A DNA stretch of 64,000 bases from Blattamonas nauphoetae (taxonomy: Eukaryota; Preaxostyla; Oxymonadida): the NCBI GenBank assembly GCA_033064195.1, contig JARBJD010000312.1, positions 20,287 through 84,286 on the forward strand, written 5' to 3'. Position 1 is the first letter of the stretch; each line of letters begins with the position of its first letter. Positions 31,639 through 43,199 of this stretch are shown in pieces. The notes beneath the pieces were generated by a model that made no database searches, was not told the DNA's origin, and saw nothing but the letters and a program-made list of their open reading frames with translations. A program made the position numbers and the translations under genes.

Positions 31639-34600
31639 ATTTCTCATCGAGAGAGTATCACTTTGGTGCAAGACAGATCATCTGTTCACCTTCCTTTTCA
31701 ATTGCTAATCCCAACAACTTCTTCTCATCATCAACTCCCTTTTCAGGATTGGGGAACCATTCGTATTTGTGAGCATCATAGAATTCTTTGTCAGCAATCA
31801 CATGTTCAAATTGTTGATGAATACCAGCATTCGGATCTCCACTAATCGCCCAATAAGCAGAGTCAGTATCTCCCTCACAGAAGTGAATCTTGTTCATATC
31901 TAGACACTTGTACATGAAATTGTAGATGAAATTCAGATACCAGAACTTCGCATTGTCGAGTGTGAATACTGCTTCTTGCAGACATGTCTTGCACGATGCT
32001 TTCTCTCTGTCTTCGATCACGATGTAGTTGTCCTCATTGATCTCTCTTGTCGCTACAAATCCTTTCATCATTTGCTTCAGGTATGTTCTCTTCTCATTGC
32101 AGATTGTGATTGAGTTGTATTTCTCAGTGTTCATTCCATCATATCCGTAACTCCCATTCAAGTTGGTCTTACAGAACTGTTCTTTTCCTTTGTTTCCAAC
32201 CTTCATTGCTTCTATTCGATCATTCATGAATGATGTCACAAATGGTTCAAATCCTGCATGTCTCGAGAACACTATCACACTCTTAATGTCATCAATAATG
32301 AAGTGGCAATAGTCGATGAGGAACCACAGATAGTATGTCGAAAAGAACATATACTGATCGTGAGTGCTCAAGAGTTGAGTCAGCTTCCGTTGTTTGTCAT
32401 CAGTCTTCAATCCATGTTTCTTCATCAGTGAATATGTCTTCTCTCCAATGTTTTCTTCTGTCGTATTGATAACGATGTTTCTGAAGATTGGTGGGAAATT
32501 TATGAACTCATTAATGTACTTTTCATCGATGTGTCCTTTCAGTTCTGCAACGAACAATGTCTTCTGATTTTTGTCTTCGATAATCTTACGGCATTCTTTC
32601 TCTCCTGTTGCGGTGAATAAGCATCGTCCTGGCATGTACATTCTGTGATTCGTGTATGGATTGTTCTTGTTCTTGATTGATGAGAAAGCACTTGGATAGA
32701 GGGAATTAAAGTCAACACCACAGACATGAGTCATTTTGTGTTCTGTATCTTTGGAAACGACTTTGTTGTCTTCGTATTTGAAGTGATTGATTGGAGTCAC
32801 GTCTTTGATGTTCTGTCGATGTTGAACATTAGATAATCCACCAGTCACTGCTGCCCTCAACTTGTGATATGTCTGTTCATGTGTCAGAGTCATTGGTAGT
32901 GATTTCCAGATACAATACTTCTTCAGTTGAATCCTCAATCTTGTGAGATGCTCATCTTTGTCTGACTTGTAGGTGTTGCAGTAGTCACAGCAGATCTTGA
33001 CGTTCTCTTTTGAATGTCCTTTCGAATTGTCGATTCGATCCAGTGTAGGTCGTACAGCTTGTGAGAAGTGACTCTTGCATATATAGCACACTCTCTTGCA
33101 CTGTTGAACAAACCAATCATAGTCTGCTTCTGTGACATTTTTATCAGTACTGCGATGAGCTTTCTGGTCTTGGTATATGTACGATGCAACCTTGTACTTC
33201 CAATATTGTTTAGTGATTTTTATTGGACCAGATTGATCCACTCCATTGAAATCATCGTCGATATCGAAATCCTTGTACGCGCATGCATATTTGATTGCTG
33301 AAGCATTTGCTGACAGTGAGAGATTGTGCAGCATGTCAACTTTGTATTGGAAGTTCAGATCAATAAGATTATCCAATGGTGCAATCATGCATTCAACGTC
33401 TCTGATGTTGTAGAACTTGAGGTATTCCCAACGGTTCTTGAATCCTTGCTTGTTCCAATCGTCAAGGTACAATTGGTAATCACTGTCAGACATTTCACTG
33501 TTGTTCAGACTGGAATAGAATTCATATTTTGAGAATGGTTCTTGTTTGCTCAGCACTGTGTGGTAGTCTGATGAATCAAATGATTCGTAAGCAAAGAATG
33601 ATTTCTGAAGTGTCGTGTTTCCTCCAAAAGCCTTCACTGCATTATCCAAAGTCATTGGTCCTGTGTATGACATCATGTGAATAAAGCGGAGCACTTGCTG
33701 AGTTCTCTCATGTCTGATCAGTACTTGTTTATACTTTGTTGTTGATCCAAGGAAGCTCACAACTTTCCAATCCTTGTCGACGAGATCACGGAATATGAGA
33801 TTGATGTCAAATCTGGAGCTGTTGAATCCAATCACACTGACTTCATTTTGTGAGGGAATTTCTGGATCTTCATAGTAGTTGTCCTCTCGAACTGTTTCTG
33901 CGTATTTGAAGAGTTCTCTGATCCACTGCTTCACGAAGTCCTTTCCATCTCGAAGATCATAATAGATTGACTTCACACCTGATTTTGTCTTAATTGATGA
34001 TGCAACGGAGAGAGGCTTTAGGTGTGAGATCAATTGTGTGTTGTCATCAGAGAATAAATTGTCCAGAATGAGATCTTCCATCGTTTCGAAATCGTATGTG
34101 ATGTAGTACTGCGTTGGTTTGAATTCGTCTTGTCTCTTATGTGCCATCAGAAACTCAAATGTTCTGTTGTTGAGAATGTGTGGAACATATGGTCTTGGTG
34201 TCTTGTCAAGTGAGATCTTCTTCACATGTTTTCCATCAAGATCTTTGCACTCTCTGAGATGCTTCTAAAAATCTCTGCTGTAGTTTTTATTCTTCACTTG
34301 GAATCCTCTTGATTGACAGAATGGACAGAGCTTGAATCCGGTGATTTTCTCAGGATCGACAATAAACATCACATGAACGAGAGTTGCAGTGAGAGGAATC
34401 ATCAGAAGTGGGAGAACTCTTGCGTCATCATTTTCGTTGACATACGATTGACTGAGGAAGTAACGACCCCTTTGGGGGTCACTAGTCGAACTAGAGTTCG
34501 GGTACTTCTTCTTGTCTTCGTCGTATTCATAAATGTGAACTGTGATGTTGAATTGAATCATTGCTTTCTCCATATCACATGCAATATCGAATCCAGGATA

Positions 34601-35779
34601 ATTCTGAAGATGTGGAGTCAATTGTCGAGACTTCAGATGTGTGAGATTCATCCATTGTGCAAACAATCTGTAGGCTTCACTATTCCTCATATTGATTGAT
34701 ATTTTCTTACCTTGAACTTCAGGAAGTGTGAGGAATGATAGTGCTTGAAAGAAACAGATATTGTACTCAGAATCAATGTATCGAACATTCCTCGTTTTGA
34801 TGTGTTCAGTGAGAATGGCAATAGCTTTTCCTGCAACTGGGAATCGATAGACTGCAACCAGAATGGAGTGGAATGCAATGTACATTGTCTTTGTATCCAT
34901 CAGTGTTCTCTCTTGTGATTCTTTGATCAGATTGATCGCATATTTTGAATACTCATGAATGTCTCCTGCACTTCTAATCACAGTTGGGAAACTCTTTGAT
35001 GTGTTCTCCAATTCTGGTCTGAAGTCATTGTATGTTGTCTCATCTTTGTCTTTTCTTTCGATGATCTTTCCAAAGTCAATGCTGATCTTGAATGGATGAT
35101 CCTTCTCCTTGTCGAACACTGCTTTGATGAAGGTTGTGATTTCTTCAACATTTTTCAGATGATTGTGGAAGTACAACTGATATGGTTTTCCATTGTCTTC
35201 AACCTTCTCGACCTCATTCTTTTTGAACTTCCTTCGTGCATTCATGAGACAAGAATTGAAGGCTGCTTTGTCTCGTGGTTCAGCAAGTAAAATACATTCA
35301 TCAAATCCCTCAAATGTCTGTACTTCTCTCTTTTCCATTTGTTCATTTTTCTTTTGAATGATCAAGAGATTCTTCATCCAATGATCCATCAGCTTCTCTT
35401 CAATTGATTTCAGTTTCCACGTCATTTTAAACACTTGCTTTTTCAATTCATCCTTGTTCACTCTTGGATTTTCTTTCATGATTTGCATTCTTGCTTTGCT
35501 GTCTTCTTCATTCATCATTGCGTTGTTATTGTTCTCTTCAAGTTTGTGAATAAAATCATCAATCTGATAGTTGGTAATATTCCTTATTTCTCCTTCAAAA
35601 TGGAGATCTGGATTCTTGAGCATTGACAGAAGATATGCTCTCTGATGTTGGTAGTTTCTACTCTCTGGCTTATATGTTCGATCATAGCCATGTTCATCCT
35701 TGAATTCAAAGGTGGTGTTCGGAAATAGTGCTCTTATTTTCGTGATGCTGTCTGTGACAAATTTCAGTGTCGCCGCCAT
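31639..35779 (-). pseudogene. polB: Protein-primed family B DNA polymerase, main body
   Basis: About 1,370 codons, with the C-terminus displaced to 22538-22812 by insertion C. N-terminal part (35779-34265): an NICFFQAL motif with a later LVHVMFIVD, reminiscent of an OTU-type fold (weak), then a zinc-finger-like CPFC...H-x3-C broken by an in-frame TAG at 34265-34267. Body: Exo I YDFETM, Exo II NSSRFD, Exo III YNIRD, then an HNH-like C-x2-C...LDRIDN...GH...C-x2-CN insert (about 33085-32970), motif A DFNSLYPS, motif B KTNLNGSYGYDG and motif C EGDTDS near 31843. All catalytic residues are present. A TGA at 31658-31660 replaces a Cys codon seen in P2. This enzyme would replicate the element from its ends with a protein primer. 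Start box TTTTTTTATTTTCGG precedes the ATG at 35779. Confidence 0.9.
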
Positions 35780-35822
35780 TTACTACAAATTAAAAAATCC
35801 GAAAATAAAAAAAGTTGAGCGT

Positions 35823-36212
35823 TTATTTCTGTTTTCTCTGATGGGGCTTTATCGTTGCCTTTAACAAGGAATCAAGTCTAATTCTGAACACTTCACTTCC
35901 ACCAATCTCTCTATAGGTGAATGGAACCAGAACTTTAGTGTACTCACCGACGAGCTCACAATTGAATTTCTTCAGTTCATTTTCAACGAATGATTGAGTG
36001 TAGTGACGACGTTTCGCTAAGTGAGGTCTGTTTCCTTGATTCCACAACTTTGGTTTTATTCTCCATTCAACTCCCTCATGAACATACGTCACCGGCACAT
36101 TATTTCTGACATACTCAGAGACTAGTGAACAGTTCTCTTCTCTCATTGATTCAACTAATGCTTGTTCTGAACATACTCGACGTCTTTCGTTGTACATCTC
36201 AGTTGGATTCAT
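35823..36212 (-). CDS. Repeat protein at the right inverted-repeat border
   Basis: 129 aa, MNPTEMYNERRRVCSEQAL. It contains two related modules of about 50 residues, each with ENC-x-LVxEY or NCELVGEY, then V-x-Y and, in the first, HEGVEWRIKP ending GNRPHLAKRR. Homologous genes lie at the left side of P2 (42606-43199 with three modules, 45024-45377 with two). The basic, aromatic, His-containing modules look like a small nucleic-acid-binding domain, but I do not recognise the family. Its 5' third lies within the inverted repeat and is duplicated at 11788. Start box TTTATTTTTGAATTTTTTAATTTG. Confidence 0.65.
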   Translation of the reverse strand: MNPTEMYNERRRVCSEQALVESMREENCSLVSEYVRNNVPVTYVHEGVEWRIKPKLWNQGNRPHLAKRRHYTQSFVENELKKFNCELVGEYTKVLVPFTYREIGGSEVFRIRLDSLLKATIKPHQRKQK

Positions 36213-39200
36213 TTAATACAAATTAAAAAATTCAAAAATAAATTTTCATTCGTTGTTTTATCGTTGGTGATCTTCCGAGACTTCGATTCTCTCATCGATG
36301 GGTTCGATCAGTCTTGTTTGATCCGTGAAAGTCCTTCAATGGGACACGATCATCCCTTCTCATTCCTGACTGCTCTTTACCGTTTGATTTAGGTGTGTGA
36401 CGCTTTCTACTTTCACATTTGTTCTCTCTTCTTTTCCTACATCACTTTCTCGTTCTCGATCCTTCACTTTTTTCTTCTCCTCTCGTTCAGGTACACTACT
36501 TCGTTTTATCTTCTGGAATTTCATTTCCGACTTCTCTTCGACAGGTTTGTTCTCTTTTTTGTTTTATTCTTTCCTAAAACTCTTTTGTGTACTCGATCCG
36601 ATCGAACCGAAAAGTGACCTTCAGATCTGGTCGAACACCGCTTCTTATCTCCTGAAAGTATGTTTCCCTGCTGACAAATTACTTGTATGTTCTTCTCTTT
36701 CTTTCATCTCTTTTTAAATTTCTTTTCTGACCTCTCACCAACCGATCATCACAACACTGATGATCTATCGCCTCTTACTTCTCGAAGTGCCCTTCACCGA
36801 CGAATTTTTTCAAGTTTGTTCTCTCTCTTGATTAATCTTTTCCTCAGACTCATTCTTGGACTCACATTCACACTTCACTTTTTGTCTTCTCTTTTTTCTC
36901 TCTCCACTTCACTCTAGTCTTTTCATTTTCACTTCATTCTCATTTTAACTTCATTGTCTTTCACTTTTTTCTAAAATTAAAGTTGAACATGAGCTCACAA
37001 CATTTTTGATCTTCTTCTTGGTGCTCGAAATTTCTCGATCGATCGTCGATTTTGATTCAGAAGGTACGCCGCTTTGTTTTACTTTCTACTGACCTTGAAT
37101 TCACGTTCTCCCTCTTTTGAATTATTCATTTGTTCTCTTCTCTTTTCATAAAACATTCTCTTGGACTCAATTTAGCTCTTTTTCAGTCTTCTTCATTCAG
37201 GTACAGTACAATGTTTTATGTTCTAACGAAGGTGGATCCAAGTCGAGATTAACCGGTTTGTTCACTTTTTCACTGAATTCTTTGATAAAAAGCATTGTTG
37301 TACCAAATAGAAACGCGTGAAAAGTGGAGGCTCCAATCGAGTACATGATCGCGCTTTATCGTTCACAGAATGTGGCATTACCGAAGTGAAACCGGTATGA
37401 TCACGTTTTATTATTCGTTCACTTTTTAAAACCCATAGTTAACTCGATGTCAATGATCCTCACATCTGAGGTACAGTATGGTGTTTTAGACTTCGAAAGA
37501 ATATGTCACTGAAGGATTGAAACTGGTATCCTCTGTTTCCACATTCATTCTTTCTTAAAATCAATTTGTGTACCAGATAAAGTGGACTGAAGAGTGACCA
37601 TCCAATCGAGTGAAGCGTTGCTGTTTATGGTCGCAAAGGATGTCTCACAACTGGAACCAAACTGGTATTCTCTTGTTTTTTATTTATCTAATTCTAAAAT
37701 TCAATTATGAACACAATAGAAACAATCCACAGTGCCCGCTCAATATCAATTCTCCAATTATGTTTTAAGATTCACAAGTATGTTTTTCTAAACTCAGTTC
37801 ACATGGATTAGACTACATTGGTTTCGTTCGCGCATAAAAATCATTTTGTAACCTTGATCTCGTCGTTTTTTACTCTCCTCGTTTCTTTCGTCCCTCACTT
37901 CACTTTATTGTTTGATTGCCACTTAATTCACTTTTGTTTGTGAAATTTCGATTCACGCGATCATAAAACTCATTTCAGCACATTGTATCACTCATCTTCT
38001 TTGTTCCATTTCACCACTTATCCGTTCATAAGACACTCTCATTTCCCTCATTTCACAACCCTTTTTTCCGTCGTTCACACCTCACGCGCACATCATTATG
38101 TCTTCATTTTTTTGACTTTTTTGCTGAATTTGACAAAAAGAGATTGAAACAAGGTACAATGAAGTGAGCAAGTACAATAGTGAATGGTGAAGTGGATGAA
38201 GTGAGAATTGAGGTACACTAATGTGTTTTATGAACGCGTTCATCGAAATTTCGCATAAAAAGAGCAAACAAAAGTGAATGAAGTGAGAATCAAGCGATAA
38301 AGTGAAGTGAGGGACGAAAGAAACGAGAAGATCAAAACCAACGAGATCCTGGTTCAGAAATGAGTTTTTGTTAAAACAAACATACGGACAAGATATGGGG
38401 AAAAAGACGTAAAATCAACTTTATAGAAAAAGTACCGAACAAAAGTGTTAAAAAATTCAGCCACTCCCTCCTCAGAACGTGAGAAAGGGAGGATGATATG
38501 TGAAAACACATACAAAAATGACGGTGACTGAAAGTGAGGTGAAAATGTGGTGAATCAAAGGTGTGTGCAAAAAGAGGACTAATGAAGTGGGGAAACAGGA
38601 AATCTCAAAAAGCGTCGCTAGGACGCGAATGCGAAGAATTTAGAAGATCTAACGTTAAAAACGAAAATTGGCAAAAAGTGTCCGAAGGATCGTGACGTGA
38701 AAAGGTTCATACCTAAAGTCGCCAGAAGGCGTTCTTATCCAATCTAACACAAAAGGCGTCATAAGAGGACGATTCCTGAGCGAAAGATGATGGAAGACAG
38801 GGTCCATACCGTATCTCGAAAAATTCGACTCGTAAAAATCCTCAATGGGTCGGATCAAACCTTTTTCCAAAAAGTGTTTTTTATCGCGAATTTCACCTTT
38901 CGAAATCGATTTTGTAATTTTAGAAGGTGTTTGAGGTGAATTTGAGACATAAAGTAGTTGTTAGTAGCGAAATCTGAAAATCGACTTTTTGGTCCATTTT
39001 TTGACCACTGTTCGGTACGTAGTTCCACAAATTCTCAACCGATTTTCATCGGGATTGTTTTGATCGATGACTCACATCGTCCTCGACATTTTAGAAATTT
39101 TTTCGAATTTTTTCGAAGTGGTTTTCAAGTTGGATTCACTTTGTTCGAGTTCAAAAGTGAAAAACATCGAAAAAAGTGACAACATTTTTGGAATATATCA

Positions 39201-39401
39201 AAAATTTGCTTCAAAATTGACGCTTAAAATGAGATCAAAATATTGGACATATTTTTGGAATTTAGGTCAAATATTGGCATCATTGAAATGGCCTAAATTC
39301 CTTTTATTACAAGATTTAGAAATGGTCAATCGGAATTGACTTTTCGTTTCTGATTTCAACGACTATTTCAATCTGGTTCCCAAATCGTCTACTATACTAC
39401 T
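36074..39401 (-). repeat. P1 right terminal inverted repeat
   Basis: Reverse complement of 3119-6307 plus 11773-11930, free of insertions A and B, and so the reference for their empty site. Length about 3.33 kb. Identity is close to complete in the outer 2 kb and lower near the inner end (36240-36700). The inner border falls inside the border repeat-protein gene, just after its HEG codons. Confidence 0.9.
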
Positions 39402-39763
39402 CATCTGTGCTGCTCGTGCGAGAGAAATCCACACTGGAGCACCAACAATCCAACACGTTCAGCTCTCACAGCAAACGCACTCGCGAGCAGGCAGCGGAAG
39501 GAGGAACAGAAACGGATCGCAGAAGCAGCAGAGCAAGCGCGAGAGAGAGTGAGAAGGAAGAAGCAGGAAGAGCGAGCAGAAAGGAAGGCAGTGGAAGAAG
39601 CTCAGCGGAGGGAGAAGGAAAAGATGAACAGCCAAATCCAACTGCAGCAGCGGATTGTGGAGAAGAACATCGATACGATTCGACGAGTGGAGCAGATTGG
39701 GGAGGAGAGGACGAAGGGTTGTGGCGGAAGTCAATGGATTGGAATCAACGAGTGATGGAATGA
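39402..39763 (+). pseudogene. Coiled-coil gene of O, right part after P1
   Basis: Resumes after the second CATCTG copy. Two frames are open: one is continuous with the frame broken at 3118 (ending TGA at 39761) and one gives a clearer coiled coil (RKKQEERAERKAVEEAQRRE; IQLQQRIVEKNIDTIRRVEQ), ending TGA at about 39755. A frameshift before or after the insertion is therefore likely. Function unknown. Confidence 0.45.
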
Positions 39764-41330
39764 AAACGATTTGAGACAAAGTCAGTAGAAGGAATGGAAA
39801 CAGCGGTGTGAGAACCTGAGAAAACACAAACTTTATGTGCGAGGGTCACTCTTGATGTGTCATGAAGTAATAGCTTCTCGAGGAACAGTGATCACGATCG
39901 TCGTCTTTAAACAAATCATCCAGAGCAGACATGAAGAGACAAAAGTTAGAAAAAGAGAGAAGAATGCAGACTATGAGTGACATGATCGCATTTCACATGA
40001 CATAAAGGCTCTCCATTAGCTCACCGCAGGATCAATCAATTCTCAATGGGTTCGATCATTCCCAACTCACTCACACGTCACTATTTTGACTTATCACTTC
40101 CAAAAACAGCTACTAACGATGAAAGTAATAGGTTTTGAAAAAGGTCAAAATAAAAAAAATAGTCAAGAAAGGAATTGAACCTTTAACCCCCATTCGTACA
40201 TTTAGCAATTTAGTCGTCCATTTAGCAAAGCCCGGAGAGTGATTGGAGAGCAATTCCTGAGATTATGTGATGTGGTGATAAACAGAGCTGGGCAAGAATC
40301 GGGAAAAGGGGAATATGTGTTTTAGGACTCTCTACACGATTGAGAAAGGCGAAAAAGTTGGTTTTATGGTGAACGAAGAAGGTTTGAGACGATCGAAGTG
40401 TTGAAGTCCACAACAACAGACAGTTTCCGATCTGGAACAAAATGAGGGAAATAGTGAAGAAATCAAACTTCAGTCAGCAGATTTTGATTGAAATCTGATC
40501 CCGTCCACTCGAGAAAGAAGGAGGGAATTGATGATCTACAGATGCGATCCAATTCGTCTTCCGATGATTGCCCTGATCGAAAGAATCATGAAAAAGAGTT
40601 TAGATCAACACAAAACAATGACAGACCAATTAGAGACAACAATTTTGGGAATGCAATCTGAGAAATGATGACATCAAAAGAATCACACAGGAACATCACA
40701 TGGTTTGACTTTTTCACAATATTCCTCAAGAGGTTTGATGTAATCCACATCAGGGATTGTTGAGAGCGCCCAGTCAGATTCTGTGAAGATCATCAACGAG
40801 ATATAAGGAAAACAAGTTGTGACAAACTTAACAAGAGAAAGAGTAGTTGATTCAACGTCGTGGGACGGAGAGTTTCGCACTCCCCACAAATCCGGCTTAG
40901 AAACGCTTCGAGACAGGCCTGGTGAACAATGAACGAGATATCGAAGAGAAAGGGGATCGAACAGTTTGTTTCGCTTTCGGGATGTTAATATGAGGATATA
41001 ATAAAATTCTTTCAATATTCATGGTGTTTTGATGCGGTGACTAGTTGTGAATATGCTTGAAATGTTGACAAAAAAGTCAGGATAATCGATTCACGAATCT
41101 AATATATCCTCCCACGGTCAGATCAACAGCATGAACCCATAATTACTGCATTCGTCCATCTCCCAACCATTCACAACTTCTCTCTTCGATTTCTTCCTGA
41201 AATGGAAAAGAAGACAAGGAACAACTATGTTTGTATCCACTAGTTCATTAATTGTACTCCAATTCCTCGCCTTGAATTGTAAAGAAGCCGGATCCGCAGT
41301 CTCAGACTTATTTTTCATTTGATGTGAACA
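39764..41330. other. O right end and unassigned flank
   Basis: 39764-40039 shows nothing coding; 40040-40233 is the right terminal repeat of O. Beyond it, a minus-strand frame at 40683-41015 (110 aa, FPYISLMIFTESDWALST) and one at 41118-41318 have no recognisable domain. No copy of the P1 terminal repeat occurs here. Confidence 0.35.
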
Positions 41331-42450
41331 TCACCGAGTTATCTCGCGTGACAAGTGTTCCCATGTCGTATCTCTCCATCTGAGGCAGCAGATCCGCGTC
41401 ATCTCCCTCCTCTACCGATACGCCAACAAAAAACACATGATTGTTCCCTGCCTGAAGAATCAGATCACCGAAGAGAAGTACCAAGGAGCGACTGCCATTG
41501 AGCCACAGCGCGGGTTCTACCCCGACCCTGTTGTGACCCTCGATTTCGCATCGCTGTATCCGTCGATCATGATCTGCCACAATCTCTGCTACTCCACTCT
41601 CCTCCATCCCGAAGCAGCCTCCAAGCTCGACCCCGCTGACTACAGCAGAACACCCACTGGCAACTTCTTCGTCAAGTCCCATCTGCGCAAGGGTCTTCTG
41701 CCAGAGATTCTGGAATGGCTTCTTGCAGCTCGAAAGCGGACACGCAAAGAACTGGCTGAAGCGACAGACCCGATGAACGAGTTGGTTCGGAACGGAAGGC
41801 AGTTGGCCTTCAAAGTGACAGCAAACACTGTGTACGGTTTCACAGGAGCACAAGTCGGGCGCCTGCTGTGCCTCGAGATCTCGCGAAGTGTGACAGCATA
41901 TGGCTGGCAGATGACTGATCGCACGAAGGCGATTGTGGAAGGTCGGTATGCAATAGCGAATGGGTACGACACAAACGCTGTGGTCATCTACGGAGACACA
42001 GACTCGGTCATGATCAACTTTGGGATCAAAGACCTCCCCACAGCCATGGCTCGGGGGAAGGAAGCAGCCGACCTTGTCACGTCGTTCTTCTCTCCGCCAA
42101 TCAAGTTGGAGTTCGAGAAGGTGTGCTGGCCGTACTTGCTGATCTCGAAGAAGAGATACGCTGGGCTGTTGTGGACGAAGACAGACAAGATCGACACGAA
42201 GGGTATTGAGACTGTGTGGCGAGACAACTGTGCGATGGTGCGGTTGGTGTACGAGACGTGTCTGCAGAAGATTCTCGTCGAGCGAATCATCGAAGGGCGC
42301 AGAGCTTCACAAAACAGATCATCTCGGGCCTTCTCCAGAACAAGATTGATCTGTCGCTTTTGCTGATTTCGGAGCAGCTCACTCGCTCGGCCGAGCAATA
42401 CGAGAGCAAGCAGCCACACGTCGAGCTCGCTAAGCGGATGAAAGAGCGAC
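41331..42450 (+). pseudogene. POLD1: DNA polymerase delta catalytic subunit fragment
   Basis: Encodes the palm region of the eukaryotic replicative polymerase delta: ELSRVTSVPMSYL, then QQIRVISLLYRYA, motif A TLDFASLYPSIM with NLCYSTLL, motif B KVTANTVYGFTGA and motif C VIYGDTDSVM, then KRYAGLLWT. A frameshift and a TGA fall at about 41390 in the segment that should read LSRGQQ, and a second frameshift occurs near 42300, after which ISGLLQNKIDLSLLLISEQLTR continues. Similarity stops at about 42450 (KERR), losing the C-terminal zinc-binding region; the exonuclease domain is absent upstream. It is clearly different from the protein-primed polymerase of the Polintons. Probably a host gene remnant or captured piece truncated at the P2 border. 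Confidence 0.85.
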
Positions 42451-42605
42451 GGGAGAGTAGTGATATAGGCGAATCTGGAACCCCTTCACCTTAGACGATA
42501 CTACTCTTGGGAGAATCCAAATAAATCAGTCAGATTCTCAATACTGATTGACTGACAGAAATAAAGTTGATTTATTTTTTATTTCTATTTTTTAACTAGT
42601 AATAA

Positions 42606-43199
42606 ATGGGAACATCTTTAACTCCAACTCAACTACTAGAAATTTTGGAAAATGAACATTTGATTCTGAAATCACCACCGACTCTAAATAGACAAGGAAC
42701 AACATATCTCGTATCCAGCACTTTCGAATACGTGCACGAAGATAAACCAGATGAGGTTTATCGAATGTATGTCCACAATTTCGTCAGAGGAAAAAGATCA
42801 CACAAGTATCCCCGAAAATATGCGTCAGCAACCAACTGGTGCACAAAGGAAAAGCTAATTGAATCTATGAAAAATGAAAATTGTGAACTGATCTCCGAAT
42901 ATACTTGTTCGAGTGGATCAGTCACATATCGACATGAAGGAATCGAATGGAAGGTGATTCCATCGAAATGGATGAAAGGAGAACGAAGTCACCTCGGCAA
43001 ACGAAAACGATATACACAATCGTTTGTTGAAAATGAATTGAAAAAAGAGAATTGTGAACTTGTTGGAACATACACAAAGGTACTTGAGCCATTCAAGTAT
43101 CGTAGTTTGGAAACGGGAAAAGAGTATTCTGTTCGTTTGGACAATTGGTTGTACTTTGGAGATCGACCTCACTTGCATAAGTATCATGAGAGGACTTAA
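42606..43199 (+). CDS. Three-module repeat protein of P2
   Basis: 197 aa. Three related modules, each ending in G-x-R-x-H: FVRGKRSHKY (about 60), WMKGERSHLGK (about 125) and YFGDRPHLHK (about 188). Modules two and three also share ENCEL-(I/V) and a Y-x-Y/F pattern, and module two has HEGIEWKVIP. It is homologous to the border gene of P1 (35823-36212). Basic and aromatic content suggests nucleic-acid binding; not assigned to a known family. The start follows TTTATTTTTTATTTCTATTTTTT, and the gene ends in TAA with no in-frame TGA soon after, so TAA must act as a stop here. Confidence 0.65.
   Translation: MGTSLTPTQLLEILENEHLILKSPPTLNRQGTTYLVSSTFEYVHEDKPDEVYRMYVHNFVRGKRSHKYPRKYASATNWCTKEKLIESMKNENCELISEYTCSSGSVTYRHEGIEWKVIPSKWMKGERSHLGKRKRYTQSFVENELKKENCELVGTYTKVLEPFKYRSLETGKEYSVRLDNWLYFGDRPHLHKYHERT

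Larger units (their letters stand above)
3119..39401. mobile_element. Polinton/Maverick P1, complete with both ends
   Basis: Left terminus AGTAGTATAGTAGACG at 3119 and its exact reverse complement ending at 39401 are flanked by the 6-bp direct repeat CATCTG (3113-3118 and 39402-39407). AG...CT ends, a 6-bp duplication and very long inverted repeats are hallmarks of Polintons. The interior encodes protein-primed DNA polymerase B, retroviral-type integrase, a packaging ATPase and capsid-type proteins. The element has been hit by three later insertions (A, B, C), so its original length was about 22 kb. Polymerase and fibre-region damage suggests it is no longer autonomous unless unusual decoding rescues it. 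Confidence 0.93.
105..40233. mobile_element. Transposon O, older element that contains P1
   Basis: The left terminus GGGCTTTGCTAAATG at 105 and the right terminus CATTTAGCAAAGCCC ending at 40233 are inverted copies. The 8 bases GGAGAGTG occur immediately outside both ends (97-104 and 40234-40241), as a target-site duplication would. Without P1 the element would be about 3.85 kb. An 8-bp duplication is typical of hAT and some other cut-and-paste families. No transposase was recognised inside, so it looks non-autonomous. Its cargo is a membrane-protein frame and a coiled-coil frame, both host-like. Confidence 0.75.

Noticed and set aside
42480-42520. GATACTACTC as a P2 terminus matching P1 ends
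   Set aside because: Only partial resemblance to the P1 tip and no matching duplication or arm follows.
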